Of a DNA stretch of 64,000 nucleotides, positions 34,901-46,700 are shown one piece after another. Numbering within the stretch: the first letter of the stretch is position 1; each line of letters starts with the position of its first letter. This DNA is from Ciona savignyi (Eukaryota > Chordata > Ascidiacea > Phlebobranchia > Cionidae). The position numbers and the translations under genes were made by a program. The notes beneath the pieces are model-generated. The model was not told the DNA's origin and searched no databases. It saw nothing but the letters and a program-made list of their open reading frames with translations. The stretch covers positions 156,889-220,888 of the forward strand of contig CH003067.1 of assembly GCA_000149265.1 (NCBI GenBank). The letters run 5' to 3'.

Positions 34901-37900
34901 GGTTGCTTCTTTTATCTGCGCCTGAGTAATGACTCGCTTGATGCCACAATGTTTACCCCGACTCCCAAGCGTAAACGGCGCTTTGAAGCAGTCCCTGCTT
35001 AAACCCTGGTTTAAGTTGGATTTGAGTTTAAAGATCCGAGCTCCAAAGGATCTTGGCGGCTGGCACATCAGGTACGAATCGATACTCTGGACAAGTGGAG
35101 TTTTCACCCCAAACAAATCAACGTAACGTTACTCTGCTTGTGATTCTGAAGCACTTAGAATCTTGACACTAGCATTAGGCACCCATTCAAAATATTTTGC
35201 CTTGACAAGGTTGTGGTTCTTCTTCGTGAAAGTGGAATTCACAACAAAAGATTCTCCTTTAACAGTTTGATTGCAGAATACATAAGCAAATTTTTCAATG
35301 CAGTATTTAGGTTCTAAAATTGTTCATACATTTTTATAAATAAGCTGAAAAGTTTTATCATTTTATTTAGTATGCATGTTGAAGCAAAACATTTTTAGAA
35401 AATCACTTTCTAATATTTTAATGGCGGGAGTGGGTTCAGCTTCATGCACTATTTTTATATCTTCATTATTATGGTGTTCTATTTTCCTTCTTGGAACATG
35501 TATCAATATACTACTAGGGCAGTATGATCCACAGAGTAACTTTTGACATTTATTTTTGATTATTTTTAAGCTTATGAATATCTTCTATGCTTTAAAGGTT
35601 GATGAATTATTCAAGTGGTGAATATAGCCAGAAGCAAAAGGTGGTATGGGTCCCTAAATTCCTTAGGAGCTTAAGTCACTCAAACCTGAGAAGTGCTTAG
35701 AAATTGCGGCTTCTTCGTAGCACGTCAACTATTATAGCCGTGCTACAGTGGATGGTAAAAGTGACATAGTGCACCAAGGTTCGGAATTTAACCACTCGAC
35801 TCAGGACACTCACAGTGATTTGATGAAATCGTGATGCTGCGTACAAATAACGATTTCCAACGACAAAAATATTTCAAATGAACTCAAATGATTTTTTCAA
35901 TTGACTCAACCGATATTTAACATAAATCCGCCCCATAAAATACCAGAGAGTGTATTATTTCAAGTAACGCCATTTGAAATGGCTAAAACTTAATTCATAT
36001 ATCGCCAAGCCAAGTATTCACCACTCACAATGCTTTATAGTAGTCCTACCCTAGTTATGTATGGGCGTGTAAAGACCTGCTCTTATTGTAGCTGTACGCA
36101 TCACTACGTATATAATGATAGGTTTGCAATATAGTCGTGGGAAAAGCTTTATTCACTACATTGACGAACAACCTATTTCAAAATTATTTTAGAAAATGTA
36201 ATTTGCAATTAAAACTAGGAACCGTTTAATTGCGCTAATATAATTATCTTTAAATTAAGCAATAGCTAAAATTCGTTTTGTTTTTTAATAATTGCAAACT
36301 AACAATCCAAGACTTGGCAAGTTTTCTTTTAGCCGCAACAGTGGCCGCGTGTCACCAGTCCAGCTTGTTTGTAGTCATTAACCATGTTGTTAAATGTCGT
36401 TATGAGCTTTAATAGCAGTGTAAACCTCGGGCTTAAGTCTGACCTCGGTCCATGCGACCGTGGCCTTGTCGCCACAATAGCTTTGTTTGTGGTGGGACAA
36501 ACGAAATCGGATTGCGGCGTGCTACCAGCTATCTGTTCTATGATGTGACGGGGATAAGAGTGTTACTTCGTTTGTTAGTTTATACGATTTGCGGCGTAAT
36601 CGTTTGAAGTTAAGATGGTAATCTATTTATGATATGTGGTAATCATTTAAACTCGAGAGCGCTATATTACTCACAAAGAGTAAAGCGCGTTGCCTGTATG
36701 TAAAATTGTGTTGTCATTGCGCAATATAAATGATAAAAAATGTGGAAATAATACTTAAGTATACATTTTCCATTCCTACGAAGTTGTTTTAAAATTTATT
36801 AAGTCTATAACGTGGAGATTAAATACCCACAAAACTGTGTAGTCAGTCTGAAATGTCTAAAAACAAAATGGCCGCATTTTTTCCGCAAAAAAAGAACAAA
36901 CTGTTTTTTTCGCACTATTTCGCAGATAAGTTATTTAAGTAACGATAACCAAATTTGATGTTAGTTAAAAGTATTTTGATAACTGACCAAGGACATTTGA
37001 ACTTTTTATAAAATTTGAGAAAACTTAATAGTCCAGATAAAGTTTAGTATAATATACCTTTATCGCCATATCTCGTTCAAGGTATCGCACACAATTTAGA
37101 CCAAACCGGACGACTTTCGTTTCCTTCTCATACGGAATGTGTTTTACTAATTAAAAGTTGAATGTGATCCGAAATACGCCCACTTTGGCTTCGCGTGGAA
37201 TTCATTAGAAATTCACTTTCTTTCCATCGTCCCCGCTAAATTATTAATTTCTACATCGAAAATGTACCCCGTACCCTCATTGTCCTTAATCCACACGCGC
37301 GTTAAAATGAACTACATTCATTACTAGCCCTACTAGCTAGGTAGTTTTGGTGCTAGTATTGTTGGAACTCAACCCTTTAAATCATACACCATTTTAAAAC
37401 AACTTTGCTAGAATTTACTGTGGTTAAGGACTTTAGGTGTAATTACTCCTGGGTGTAATTATGCTGTCTTAAATGGATATCATGTTCTAGATTGGAAATA
37501 AGTTTAAATTTATGAATGGCTTTCCAGTTGAAAAAAACAAACACGAATGTGTTTTTTATTTAAATGAAACCGGTTTATTGGAGTTGTGGAAGTGGACAGA
37601 TACTGCGCATGCGCACTGTGATTATGATGCATTTCCCCTTAGCTCAACGTAAATCATCTTTTTGTCTTGCCTGCAGTGGCGAAACAACTTGAGAATATAC
37701 CGAAAAAAGACAAGTCATGCTGTTCACTGCGCTCCGGCCGTATTCGTCTCTCTCAAGGCCGTACCGTGGCTTAAAATGAAGTAGCATTTAGGGACGGTTT
37801 TACATTTATGTATAATAACGGCTTACAAAAATCAATAAGATAGAACTTGTCACAAACGGCAACACTTCTCAAGGTTATATTTATAAAGGATCAAAACGTA

Positions 37901-40370
37901 TCTTTGGGCCTGTTTGACCGACTTATTATTTCGTACATTAGTATACCATTGGTCATGTGAATAAAACGTGACACTTTAAGATTTCGTCACCGAACAGGCA
38001 AACGTATTGGCGATTTACGGGCAGAATTATTCGATGTAGCATTTTCCAAATCTAAGAAACACTCGATCAAGTGTCGGCAACCACAAATTAAAATTAATTT
38101 CTTGCTTAATCCGGGCCAGCTTTTGCACGTGTGATAGCGCAGCCACGACAGAATTCGCCAACCTTTACCAAGCCACTAGATGCCGGATAATCCTGGCAAA
38201 ATCGACCGAAATCCATCTTGGATTAGGCTCTTCTCAACACAGTTACCTGTCAACGCGCACGGTTGAATGTTTTTTTTAACTAATGCTCTCTTGAGTCGTC
38301 TTTAGGACTTTATAGAATCCTCCACTACTTGTTTATGTCTTTTGGAGTGAATAGAAATTTGGATTTGTAGTAGAGCAGCCTGAATAAGCCACTTCTTGTC
38401 CTATAGTAATCGATTGAAAGTAAAGAGCTATTTATAATCGCATTACATCTGAATTAACCGAATCAGGCTATTTTAAGCGACTCCACACTGTGTAAGTGCA
38501 TGAAACTTAAAAGGAAGAGTACGAACAAAATAGATCAATGACCCAAACAACCTATTTTTTGGTAAAAATAGAGATGAGAAGCTTTTTGTGATGTTGGTTT
38601 TGTAACTTGTCGTATAAACGAAGAATCGCTGGGTGCTATGTTTAGGGACTTTTGTAATGTAAGCAATGTTTGATTTTACATTATAAGGATTTGATCGTTT
38701 TTAAGAAATTGGGCGGTTTGGGTAGCCAATAGCTTACAAAAAACTGAAACACGTTTGGTGTTAAACTGGCCATATGTAGCCAAGGATAGCGATTATAAGC
38801 AAGACTTTCAAACAGTCTGCCAGCCAGCAATATCCACGCGAAGCCTTCAAAGCCCCGGCAGCGTCCTGTTTAAAATTGCTAGTCATTTTCCAATGCACTG
38901 AAGCGTCGCCCCGGGCTCTAAACGATTTTCTATACCTCTGGGAAAATGTACCCTATCCAGCACCGAGTTTATCATTTCTGTTCATAACTCTATACCGGAT
39001 TTTTGGCCGTTGGGATGTTTTTTAATAGTATTTTTAGTTTTGCTGTAGCGTAAAAAGTGATGTCTCAATATGCAGAATTTAATAAGGTTGTCAATACATC
39101 TCCATGTTCGATGTTGCGAGGATCTAGGGCGCCGACCTGACTGAAATGTCAAGTCGTAAAGCGAGAATCATTTTCCGTGCGGTTTAAGCTTTCATCACCC
39201 TTTGATTGTTCTTATGTTCAAAGCAGCATTCGGAGAAAATTGAGCGTAATCACGTGACCGTTGCCATGCGGAAGTAGCCGTCACGCTCGGCAGCGCAACC
39301 AAATGAACTTTCCCACGGTGTAAACACCGCGTCATGACTTTGAACCTGTCTGCAGCAACCTAATAATCCCCGTATGCGGATTTTCCCAGCAGCACATGAA
39401 TAAACGCCGACAAGAACAAACCCCAAAATGAACAAGCGCCGAAATAAACTTTGGTTGATGTGTAAAATGGCCTTTACCACAACTGTCAACGGAGAAATAA
39501 AGCTCCCCAGTTTAATTTATATTACCTCCGTTTCAGCTATTTCCATTCCGAATGCATATACAGTAAAAATAGCTTTTCAATAGGTACATTGAAAGAGTTA
39601 ATGCTAGCGTTTATGGCGAACATTGGTGCGACAGAGTACTTCGTGTTCGACATTATCACTATCAAAACGTCGTGACCAATCTATTGTTGTTTCTTTCTAA
39701 ATTTACAACGTTCTGTGAAAACCTGCCCACTCGTTTATGTCATAACTACAAGTTAACGCCCACGCCTGTCAATCAATCCTTCAACTTTCGTCATATACAT
39801 CTCGGAGGTGATTATTATTTATTCTGTGTGTCTTAATATGGTCAGAATTTGTAAAGTGTGGCTATTTTTATCCCAATGGGTTTCATTACGAAATCTAAAC
39901 ACTTCGAAAATTAATGCAGTACTCGATATGCTGGATTTTGACTTATAGGTTTTAACTCGATTCAATTTACCTTGGTGAAGTACAGATTCTCCTAATCCTT
40001 GGCAGTTCTGGTATTGGTTCATGAGTCCTCCGTATGAAGTGTGTCCTCCGGGAGCGTATGCTGGTGAGAAGCCGTGGAATCCTCCGGACCCGGATCCCAG
40101 AGGAGGAGGAGCACTGGAGTATCCTGCAGCAGCGCTCTGCATCTGGTGATGCGAGGGGTGCGAGACCGGACTCACTCCGGACGCGACAGACGCAGAGATG
40201 CCTTGGATCGCCGCCGACTGGGTTGCAGATCCGTACGGAGAACCGTACGCAGACGCCGGCATCCCATACCCGCTCGCCACCGGGTTTCCGAACGTCGAAG
40301 GCCCGCGGGAGTTGGTCAAATATCCCGATGCGGCGGCGGTGGGCTCGTAGTTGTAACCGTACGCGCTCAT
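28213..40370 (-). CDS. Dlx: Distal-less (Dlx) homeodomain transcription factor, complete, 3 exons
   Basis: The exons are 39971-40370, 30903-31090 and 28213-28914, with phases 1 and 0, giving 429 residues and a TAA stop. The homeodomain starts [20 protein letters not shown] and ends with [16 protein letters not shown]. Its helix 3 carries W48, F49, Q50 and N51. The block matches vertebrate DLX almost throughout and differs at I1M, S37T, K52R and F56C. The N-terminal 134 residues are rich in Tyr, Ala, Gly and Ser, starting [20 protein letters not shown]. The C-terminal tail is rich in Ser, Thr, Pro, His and Met and ends GIRDAGYLK. Dlx factors bind TAAT-core DNA in the nucleus and pattern anterior ectoderm, epidermis and neural border in chordates. 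Ciona has three Distal-less genes, and I cannot say from sequence alone which this is. The family call is very secure. Confidence 0.96.
28915..30902 (-). other. Dlx intron 2 (about 2.0 kb), candidate regulatory sequence
   Basis: The intron divides the homeodomain between residues 44 and 45, an intron position common to many homeobox genes. It contains a SINE body fragment at about 29040-29100 (gtggtaatctgacgattgcg) and a GC-richer patch at 29400-29870 with two CCAAT-type boxes (attgg at 29725-29729, ccaat at 29752-29756). Overlapping short open frames on both strands there have no homology I recognise. Confidence 0.6.
30903..31090 (-). CDS. Dlx: Dlx exon 2 (homeodomain residues 1-44)
   Basis: The 188-nt exon has a CCTCAG acceptor and GTATTA donor. 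It enters in phase 1 (forming HQD/SNH with exon 1) and leaves in phase 0 after LGLTQTQ. A lysine-rich patch (KGKKKK) precedes the homeodomain, as in other Dlx proteins. L16 and F20, the helix 1 core residues, are present. Confidence 0.95.
34196..34203. promoter_or_regulatory. CRE palindrome in Dlx intron 1
   Basis: A perfect TGACGTCA, 44 bases from the X-box-like site at 34248 and inside a GC-rich patch. A second perfect copy is at 48606-48613, upstream of Dlx. Confidence 0.5.
34248..34260. promoter_or_regulatory. RFX X-box-like inverted repeat
   Basis: GTTGCC, one base, GGTAAC matches the X-box form GTNRCC-N-RGYAAC bound by RFX factors, which act in ciliated cells. A GCATGCGC NRF1-like half site follows at about 34266. 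Confidence 0.45.
37604..37615. promoter_or_regulatory. NRF1-type palindrome in Dlx intron 1
   Basis: TGCGCATGCGCA is a perfect 12-bp palindrome containing the core of the NRF1 motif. CpG-containing palindromes of this kind are rare in such AT-rich DNA. Confidence 0.5.
39971..40370 (-). CDS. Dlx: Dlx exon 1
   Basis: The 400-nt coding exon encodes the N-terminal region and ends in phase 1 at HQG with donor GTAAAT. The ATG at 40370-40368 is preceded on the coding strand by an acceptor-like TTTCTCTTTCAG ending 15 nt upstream. Low-complexity Tyr/Gly/Ser/Ala stretches make it GC-rich compared with its surroundings, and the several long overlapping open frames on both strands here are shadows of this exon. 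Confidence 0.95.
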
Positions 40371-40385
40371 TTGACTCTCTGTGTG

Positions 40386-40399
40386 CTGAAAGAGAAATC
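40386..40399 (-). promoter_or_regulatory. Acceptor-like site just upstream of the Dlx start codon
   Basis: On the coding strand, GATTTCTCTTTCAG ends 15 nt before the ATG. It is a strong pyrimidine tract plus AG. It could be a spliced-leader trans-splice site, which is common in ascidians, or the end of a 5' UTR intron. Sequence alone cannot decide. Confidence 0.5.
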
Positions 40400-41900
40400 A
40401 GATGCCAATTAAAGTTGAATTCGATTTTGATACCGGTCACGTTTTATTCGCGACCAAGGTTGATTAGCTTCCTGGCCTTAGATCTTAGCTCTTCGTCCCA
40501 GGTGTTTGGTCCTTAATTAATAAGGCCGAGTGAAATTATTATGACTCGGATGTTTAAAATCGCTTGTTTCTGTCACGTCGAGAGCTAATTAACCGGCATG
40601 GATGGGTAAATTACACAGCCGGACGTAAGTGCATCGTGTGTATTATCTAAGGAACTAAATAATTACACATCGAAAAGTAAACCGTGGATTTGAACGATGA
40701 CTTAACACGTGCAGGTCGATAGAGTTTCGAATTTTTAAATACAAGTTTGCGGTTATTTTAGGGGGTAGAACGGGAGCCCTTTGTATGACATCTGGTCGCC
40801 AAATAACCCGAGCCAACTAAAAACGAATTAATATACCTGACGCCTATCCTAAAAATATCTTATTAGGTTGATCGAAATGATGACGTTCGTGTATGCTACA
40901 TATTGTTGTGCTTATTTTTAAAGTATTGTGTGGCTTGTTTTCCAGTGAAATATAATGATTTTGAGCGCAACAATTTGGTATGGTGACTGGAAGATCTTAT
41001 CTGTTGGCCGATTCAAGCGAAGTTCACTGTCAAAACACTTCGCCATTCCTACTTTTGTGAGAAACGTGCTTTCTTTGCGCCATTTCGAATCGGGCATGCC
41101 CAGGATATTTTAATGGTGAATTAAACCTAACCGAGGTTGTTAGAAAGGTCAACTAGATAAGTTAACTTGCAGGGGCCCGTATGTAACATAACTACACCAA
41201 ATTTCAATTTATTTGTATCATAAAAAATTTGAAGTGAAAATTCAGTGTATAGAATTGTCTTGTCCACGAATAAATTTTAGGGGCTTTACCGTGCAACGAG
41301 TTGAACCGAGTATTTTTAATTCAAGTCAATCAAAAAGCGATCGGCGGGTTATCTTGGCAGAAAATCTGCAGCGAAATGGCCCGTGCTGCACGCCGACTTA
41401 TAAATAGACAAGCAGAAAACATGTAAAGATCGTTGTTAAGATTACCCCACACAATGGACAGGCGATACTGCTACCAGTGAATTATCTGCAGGCCGACAGC
41501 ATAGGACGAATACTGTACACTAGACTATAAATATATAATGCAATTACATTTGTTTTAAAACAGTGAGCTTGATGTCAACTGTAGACCCTTTTTCTAATGC
41601 ATTTTTCGAAGACGGATTAATCTTAGGACGCAAGCATTTTCCAACGCAGTTTGGTTGTCCAGCGTTTTAGTGTTTCCAAATTAAACATAGTTTCTATCTG
41701 GAAACACTGCACGGCGATTTATTCACCTATGTCATCAGAAGAATCGTCGCGACACACGCGCGGCCCGGAGCGTTGTTCTGTTGCGCGAACAAGACGTTTG
41801 GCGGCTGATCAAAGCTGCAAGCCGCAGTGGTCGCGCGACGCAGCAGCCCCAAGGTTTATTTGTTTTAAGTGGGATGTATATTATTGTTGGGTCCTCTAGT

Positions 41901-41910
41901 GCGCATGCGC
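41901..41910. promoter_or_regulatory. NRF1-type palindrome upstream of Dlx
   Basis: GCGCATGCGC lies about 1.5 kb upstream of the Dlx start codon, in a GC-richer patch (41730-41960). Confidence 0.5.
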
Positions 41911-43711
41911 GTAGCACCTGTTGCAGCACAGTACAAAGCTCACAGCAAAACACGTTACGTAATATTTAAAAAAACAACGATGTTTCCCAGGAAAATATGG
42001 CTCCATCTGCCCCTAAAAAATGAAAATAAACCTGACCAAAAACTTTCTTTCCATTATACTTCATCTACTTATTCTTCTGTGACATGTGTAAGTAGTTTCT
42101 ACTTGTTTTTACAACGACATGGCAAATTAATTATTGAGCTAATAGCAGAATTTCAATGCGATTATATCCGTCGGTGCCAGTCACTTTTCGGACGCCCATA
42201 CATGAATCCTGCAGCAGGATTATCGTTTTGCTCACGGACAAATGCAGTAATACAACTCCACAGTGCTCAACTTAATCCCTTACGTGACACCGCCTATACA
42301 GGGCATTATACGGACTTCCGCGGGCTCCACCAAAATGCCTTGCATTGCTGGAGATTATTATTTTTGAGATTGCCACTTTTTACAACTGTTTAAAAATCAA
42401 GTCTTTTATGTCTATTCCAAATTGGGTTTAAAAATCTCCTCAATTTTGGTTGGTATATGTTTGAATGCGTGTTTTTTCACATGCTGTGGTGTTATGTTTG
42501 AAGGTTCATTTGATTGATGCATCCTATCGGAAGACTGCAAGTCTGTCTCAGTCGTTACATCTAAATCAATTGTCCTAGTAGCCATAGAAATACTACAATG
42601 CAACGGACAAGGCGTGTTAAAACAATAGAAAACGAGTGGTTTGTTTTACACGGTTGTAACACCAATGAAAGTCCATCGGACGCGCTTTATTATAGCGATT
42701 AATCCTATTTATCTAGCGCGGTACCTGCTCGACGCGTGCTGCTGGTGCAGTAACTGCAGCCGGCTCGGTGCTTTAGAAGGCGTGTCTACGCTGATTTTAT
42801 TACGAACTGAGGAAGTATTAAGTTCGTCCAGCACAAGGCAGTCATTTCCCGCCGGTTTAGTCCAAGAATACAAACAGGAAACGGACCGTTTAGCGTCAAC
42901 GTAGCTATTAACTCGTGGGCATGGTCGTTTGAATTTTCACTCTCTCTCTTTTTCATATTTCACGCGAATGCAGACAATTGGAATTAAATTGGTTTAATTT
43001 CACTAAAGTGACATGCTTAACCTAACTAGTGTGGTACAGCATACACTATGCAAGTAAACAACGAATATGGCCTTCAGTAAAACATTGCAAAAACTATTAC
43101 ATGTCGCGCTATTGCCCAAATAATACGATTACGACTGTACATTTGAAATATACTATGGGTAGGCCAAACCCTGCAGTTTGAATCGGTATGACGAGATCTA
43201 AATAAGTTCAAACAAAATTCAACAAATGTAAAAAATCCTTTAACTTACCATCACCATAACTTTAGGTAGATTCCAATTAATATTTCTTCCTTCGCTTCGA
43301 TTGGTGGAAGGAATATGCAGCAAAATGAAAATTTATATGACTACTTACTGATGTGCTTTCCTGTTCCTAGTAATATTTTAGCCGTTAAGATTAGTTTTGG
43401 CATTTAATTTAACTTAGCTCTTGTTATAGATATAAGTTTTCTTCATTTTACTTTGTCTGGATATTAAAAGAAATAATACATAAAATTTACTTTGAATTTT
43501 TTATACGAAATTATAATTTTGCTGAGCTAACATTTACATATATTATATTAAATACCAACTTAAACCAGCATGCCATTCGCTGTAAATTGTTAATGTATTA
43601 CAATATTTTATTCATTGTCATCAAATACCCACATTTAAATATAGACATTGCCAATTGAGCGAAATGTTTTTAAACTGCCTTTGACGGGCGCTCAGCAACG
43701 CCGGTTTTTTA

Positions 43712-43741
43712 ATATGGCGGACAAAAATCAAAATGGCGGAT
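43712..43741 (+). promoter_or_regulatory. Tandem ATGGCGGA (YY1-like) motifs
   Basis: The sequence aatatggcggacaaaaatca then aaatggcgga carries two ATGGCGGA units 17 bases apart. Single AAAATGGCGG copies occur at about 31445 and 44431. The core resembles YY1 sites; function is unknown. Confidence 0.35.
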
Positions 43742-46700
43742 AGTGGCTCCGCAGTCTAAAATGTCCCCGAATCACGTTTATTCTATTTGACTGTACTTTA
43801 ATGGAATGTTGTTAGACCGTACCAATTAAATTTACATAGATTTAAAGAAAATATGACAATGCAATAAATGCTAAAATATTAAAATATTAATTCGGATTAA
43901 GAAATTGTTCAAATTAATGTAAAAAACAAGGTCGTATTAAAAATGAAAATATGAATACCAGTTATTCGAACGATTTCGTTTGCAAATCCATTATATACAC
44001 GAAGCTCTCGTGCCCGATGCCGGGTGCAATGCATGCACGAATGTTGTTTTAATGTTCAGTGACCATTTAGTGACATCTAATTCCCCAACGAGCGGCGATT
44101 AACCACGTTTTTAAAATCACTGATACTGTCTAAGCCAATATCAAAACACAGCTATAATGAGCTGGAGAGGAATGAGATTCGCATTCTCCGATTTTGAAAG
44201 GTGGTAAGTTATGGGGTATTGCCGTAAGAGATGCATACTAAACATGCCTTACTACATTGGACACAGCACAGGCATAATAAAGCAAATAAGTGGCCGTAAA
44301 TATACGTTTTGAGAAGCCGTAATAGTCGCCACTGCATTTACCGTTTGGCAATTCAAAGCTGCACTTATCACAGTACAGGCTCTAATATACATATTATGGC
44401 CCAAATAAGCAGCTTTAGTGTCAGAACATTAAAATGGCGGTTTTGGCATAACGGGGTCGCGTGCCTGATTTTGGGTTAGACTTATGGGGTCTAAATTCCA
44501 AAAGCTCACAAAAATCCCAATAATTTCGAAACACGTAGAACAAAATACGTTATGGCTTTAAAGCCAACACCGTATAAGCTTGTGGCGTGATTTTAAGTAA
44601 GTGATGGGTTTTAATGACCTTAAATCCGCCTAGTTAATTTGGCTTAATCCAGACGAGGAGCTAGCCAACTTTGCCCAATTACCACCTATACAACAGCCCC
44701 TGTACAACACTTTTATTCAATGCTATTCTTTTGCACAAAACTAACTGGTAACATTAAGGCGGGGTAAAATGCCCACTGCTTTCTATGCATATCTATAAAA
44801 AACGGCTCAACTGGTCTTTATAAAATTACTTGCCTTGTTTCTTGTATACAACCGGTATGCTTATAAGCAAGCTTGTATATTATACAAAACATGAATCCCA
44901 AACCGCACAGTTTTCTCCTGGACCACTTGTCCTGGGTCGGCCACTTTTACCAACGATGGAACGTTGTGTCTCAGACAAGGTATCGGGCTTGAGAGCCAAC
45001 CATTTTTTCTCCTTTCTCCATTCGCCTTGGCCGTCTCGTTTTCTTGCCCGGGGCATGTCGGCCTCTTCAAAGCGAGTTGGCGGACCAAAGTTTGTTTATT
45101 TTTCAGAAGTCGTATTTCTATCGACTTGCATCATATCCCACAGGGCTGGGTTGATTTGAAGCCGATCTGAATTTTTGCGTTCCTATCGAAACCTGAAATC
45201 GTAAAGTCCCATCGCAATTAGCCGGCATCTAAAACACATTTCTAGTTTAACACAAGCATTTTCACGGTCCTATAATTTTAAAATATACATTTTTAGTTTA
45301 ATTATAACAAATAAAAATAACCTTCACTCAAATCGAAACCAAGGCTAACAAACATGTCGGGTATTTGTCCAATATCTTCCCAATGCCTCTTTTACACGTA
45401 CCTTTTTACCGATCCACCGTTCCCAGAGCGTCTCGCTTATGAGGGTGTTACAGTGCTCGATCTTCCACAGTCACAGATCCAATGCGTTACCATGTCATCC
45501 ACTAATGGGAGGTTCAAGGAGATTCGAAACCGCCCAGATCGCGACAGATAAACAGAGAAACAAACAAATCAATTGGCGACAAATCACCGACCTTAGGACG
45601 GAAGATAAGTCGATCGAGTTGATGGATCGACTTCTGCGGTTAATAGAATTTTGTGCAAAAGGGAGTTTTTATTCGAACTATAAGTTTTGAACCTGTGATG
45701 AATATAGAGAAAAATGCAAGGGATGAACCGTGCACTATACATAAATTTAAAATATCATATTATGTTCGTTCAAAACTCGATATATGAAGCATTGGTGTCG
45801 ACACAATACACAACATACGAAAAAAAGAACAACGCATAACAATAAAAAAAATAATTGTTAAAAACTGTAGTGTAGCGAGTGCTAAATATATTAATTGATA
45901 GCAGAGCACCAATTAATTGCAAGGTTATCAAGCAAGCGGTCTGATTTTGGCATAAAAACTTAACCGAAATATAGTTTAATTGTTTAATAAATTGCATGAG
46001 TTTAATAAATATTGACAATGGACAAGTTAGCTTGCTGTTATACTGTTATATGCGACATAGTGCTCATATGCAAGTTACGTTTGGCCACTCTTAAGTGATT
46101 TGCAAAAGCAATTTCCGAATATAACGCATTATTTGTATCGAATTAAAGTGCATGATACATATGATATAGTGTATACGTATATCAATATCCATTGATTTTA
46201 TATATATCAAACTGGGAAATAGGTTTGGTTCGTGTGTTTGAGTGTCAGAAAAGTTTTAAAATATAAAGTGAAAGTCTCGTACCATCCCTGGGGCTAGCAG
46301 AAACATGAGCAGGGTTTATCTGCTGTATAGAATTGCATTCTCACTAGCGGCCTTATACCGCTGTTCTAACTCTTATGAAAAATAACTTGATATGCCCTGG
46401 TTCGTAGCAAAATCCATGGTTAGGGGCGGTTAAGCAAAATGTACAAAATCCGAATTGCTAGCTTGGATTCACTAATTGATAACGCGACATTAGGATTTAC
46501 CTCAGCATTTATCAAAAGTACAAGTTTGGTATTTTGTGTAATATATTCTATCTGTGGACGATATAAAAGTTAAATTAAAAGCTACGCTCAGTCATTAGTT
46601 ATATTAGGGCAGTATGCTTGAATTCTTCAGCGGCTAACGGCCATTTTACATTTTGACTCATATTGAGTATTGGCATGCCGGGTTTACCATTATTGACAGT

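Larger units (their letters stand above)
31091..39970 (-). other. Dlx intron 1 (about 8.9 kb), candidate regulatory sequence
   Basis: No exon is recognisable. Short GC-rich patches (31850-32220, 33560-33830, 34010-34330, 34860-35110) stand out from AT-rich surroundings. Motifs visible include a perfect CRE palindrome TGACGTCA at 34196-34203, an RFX X-box-like GTTGCCAGGTAAC at 34248-34260 and an NRF1-type TGCGCATGCGCA at 37604-37615. None is proven functional. A long first intron rich in such patches is a natural place for tissue enhancers. Confidence 0.5.

Noticed and set aside
39967-40516. Long frames on both strands overlapping Dlx exon 1 (up to 160 codons)
   Set aside because: They are shadows of the GC-rich Dlx exon, with arginine-rich translations typical of out-of-frame reading.
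41869-42393. Plus-strand open frame of 174 codons upstream of Dlx
   Set aside because: No recognisable domain, mixed low-complexity composition, overlapping frames on both strands and no splice context. It is most likely a chance frame in a GC-richer patch.
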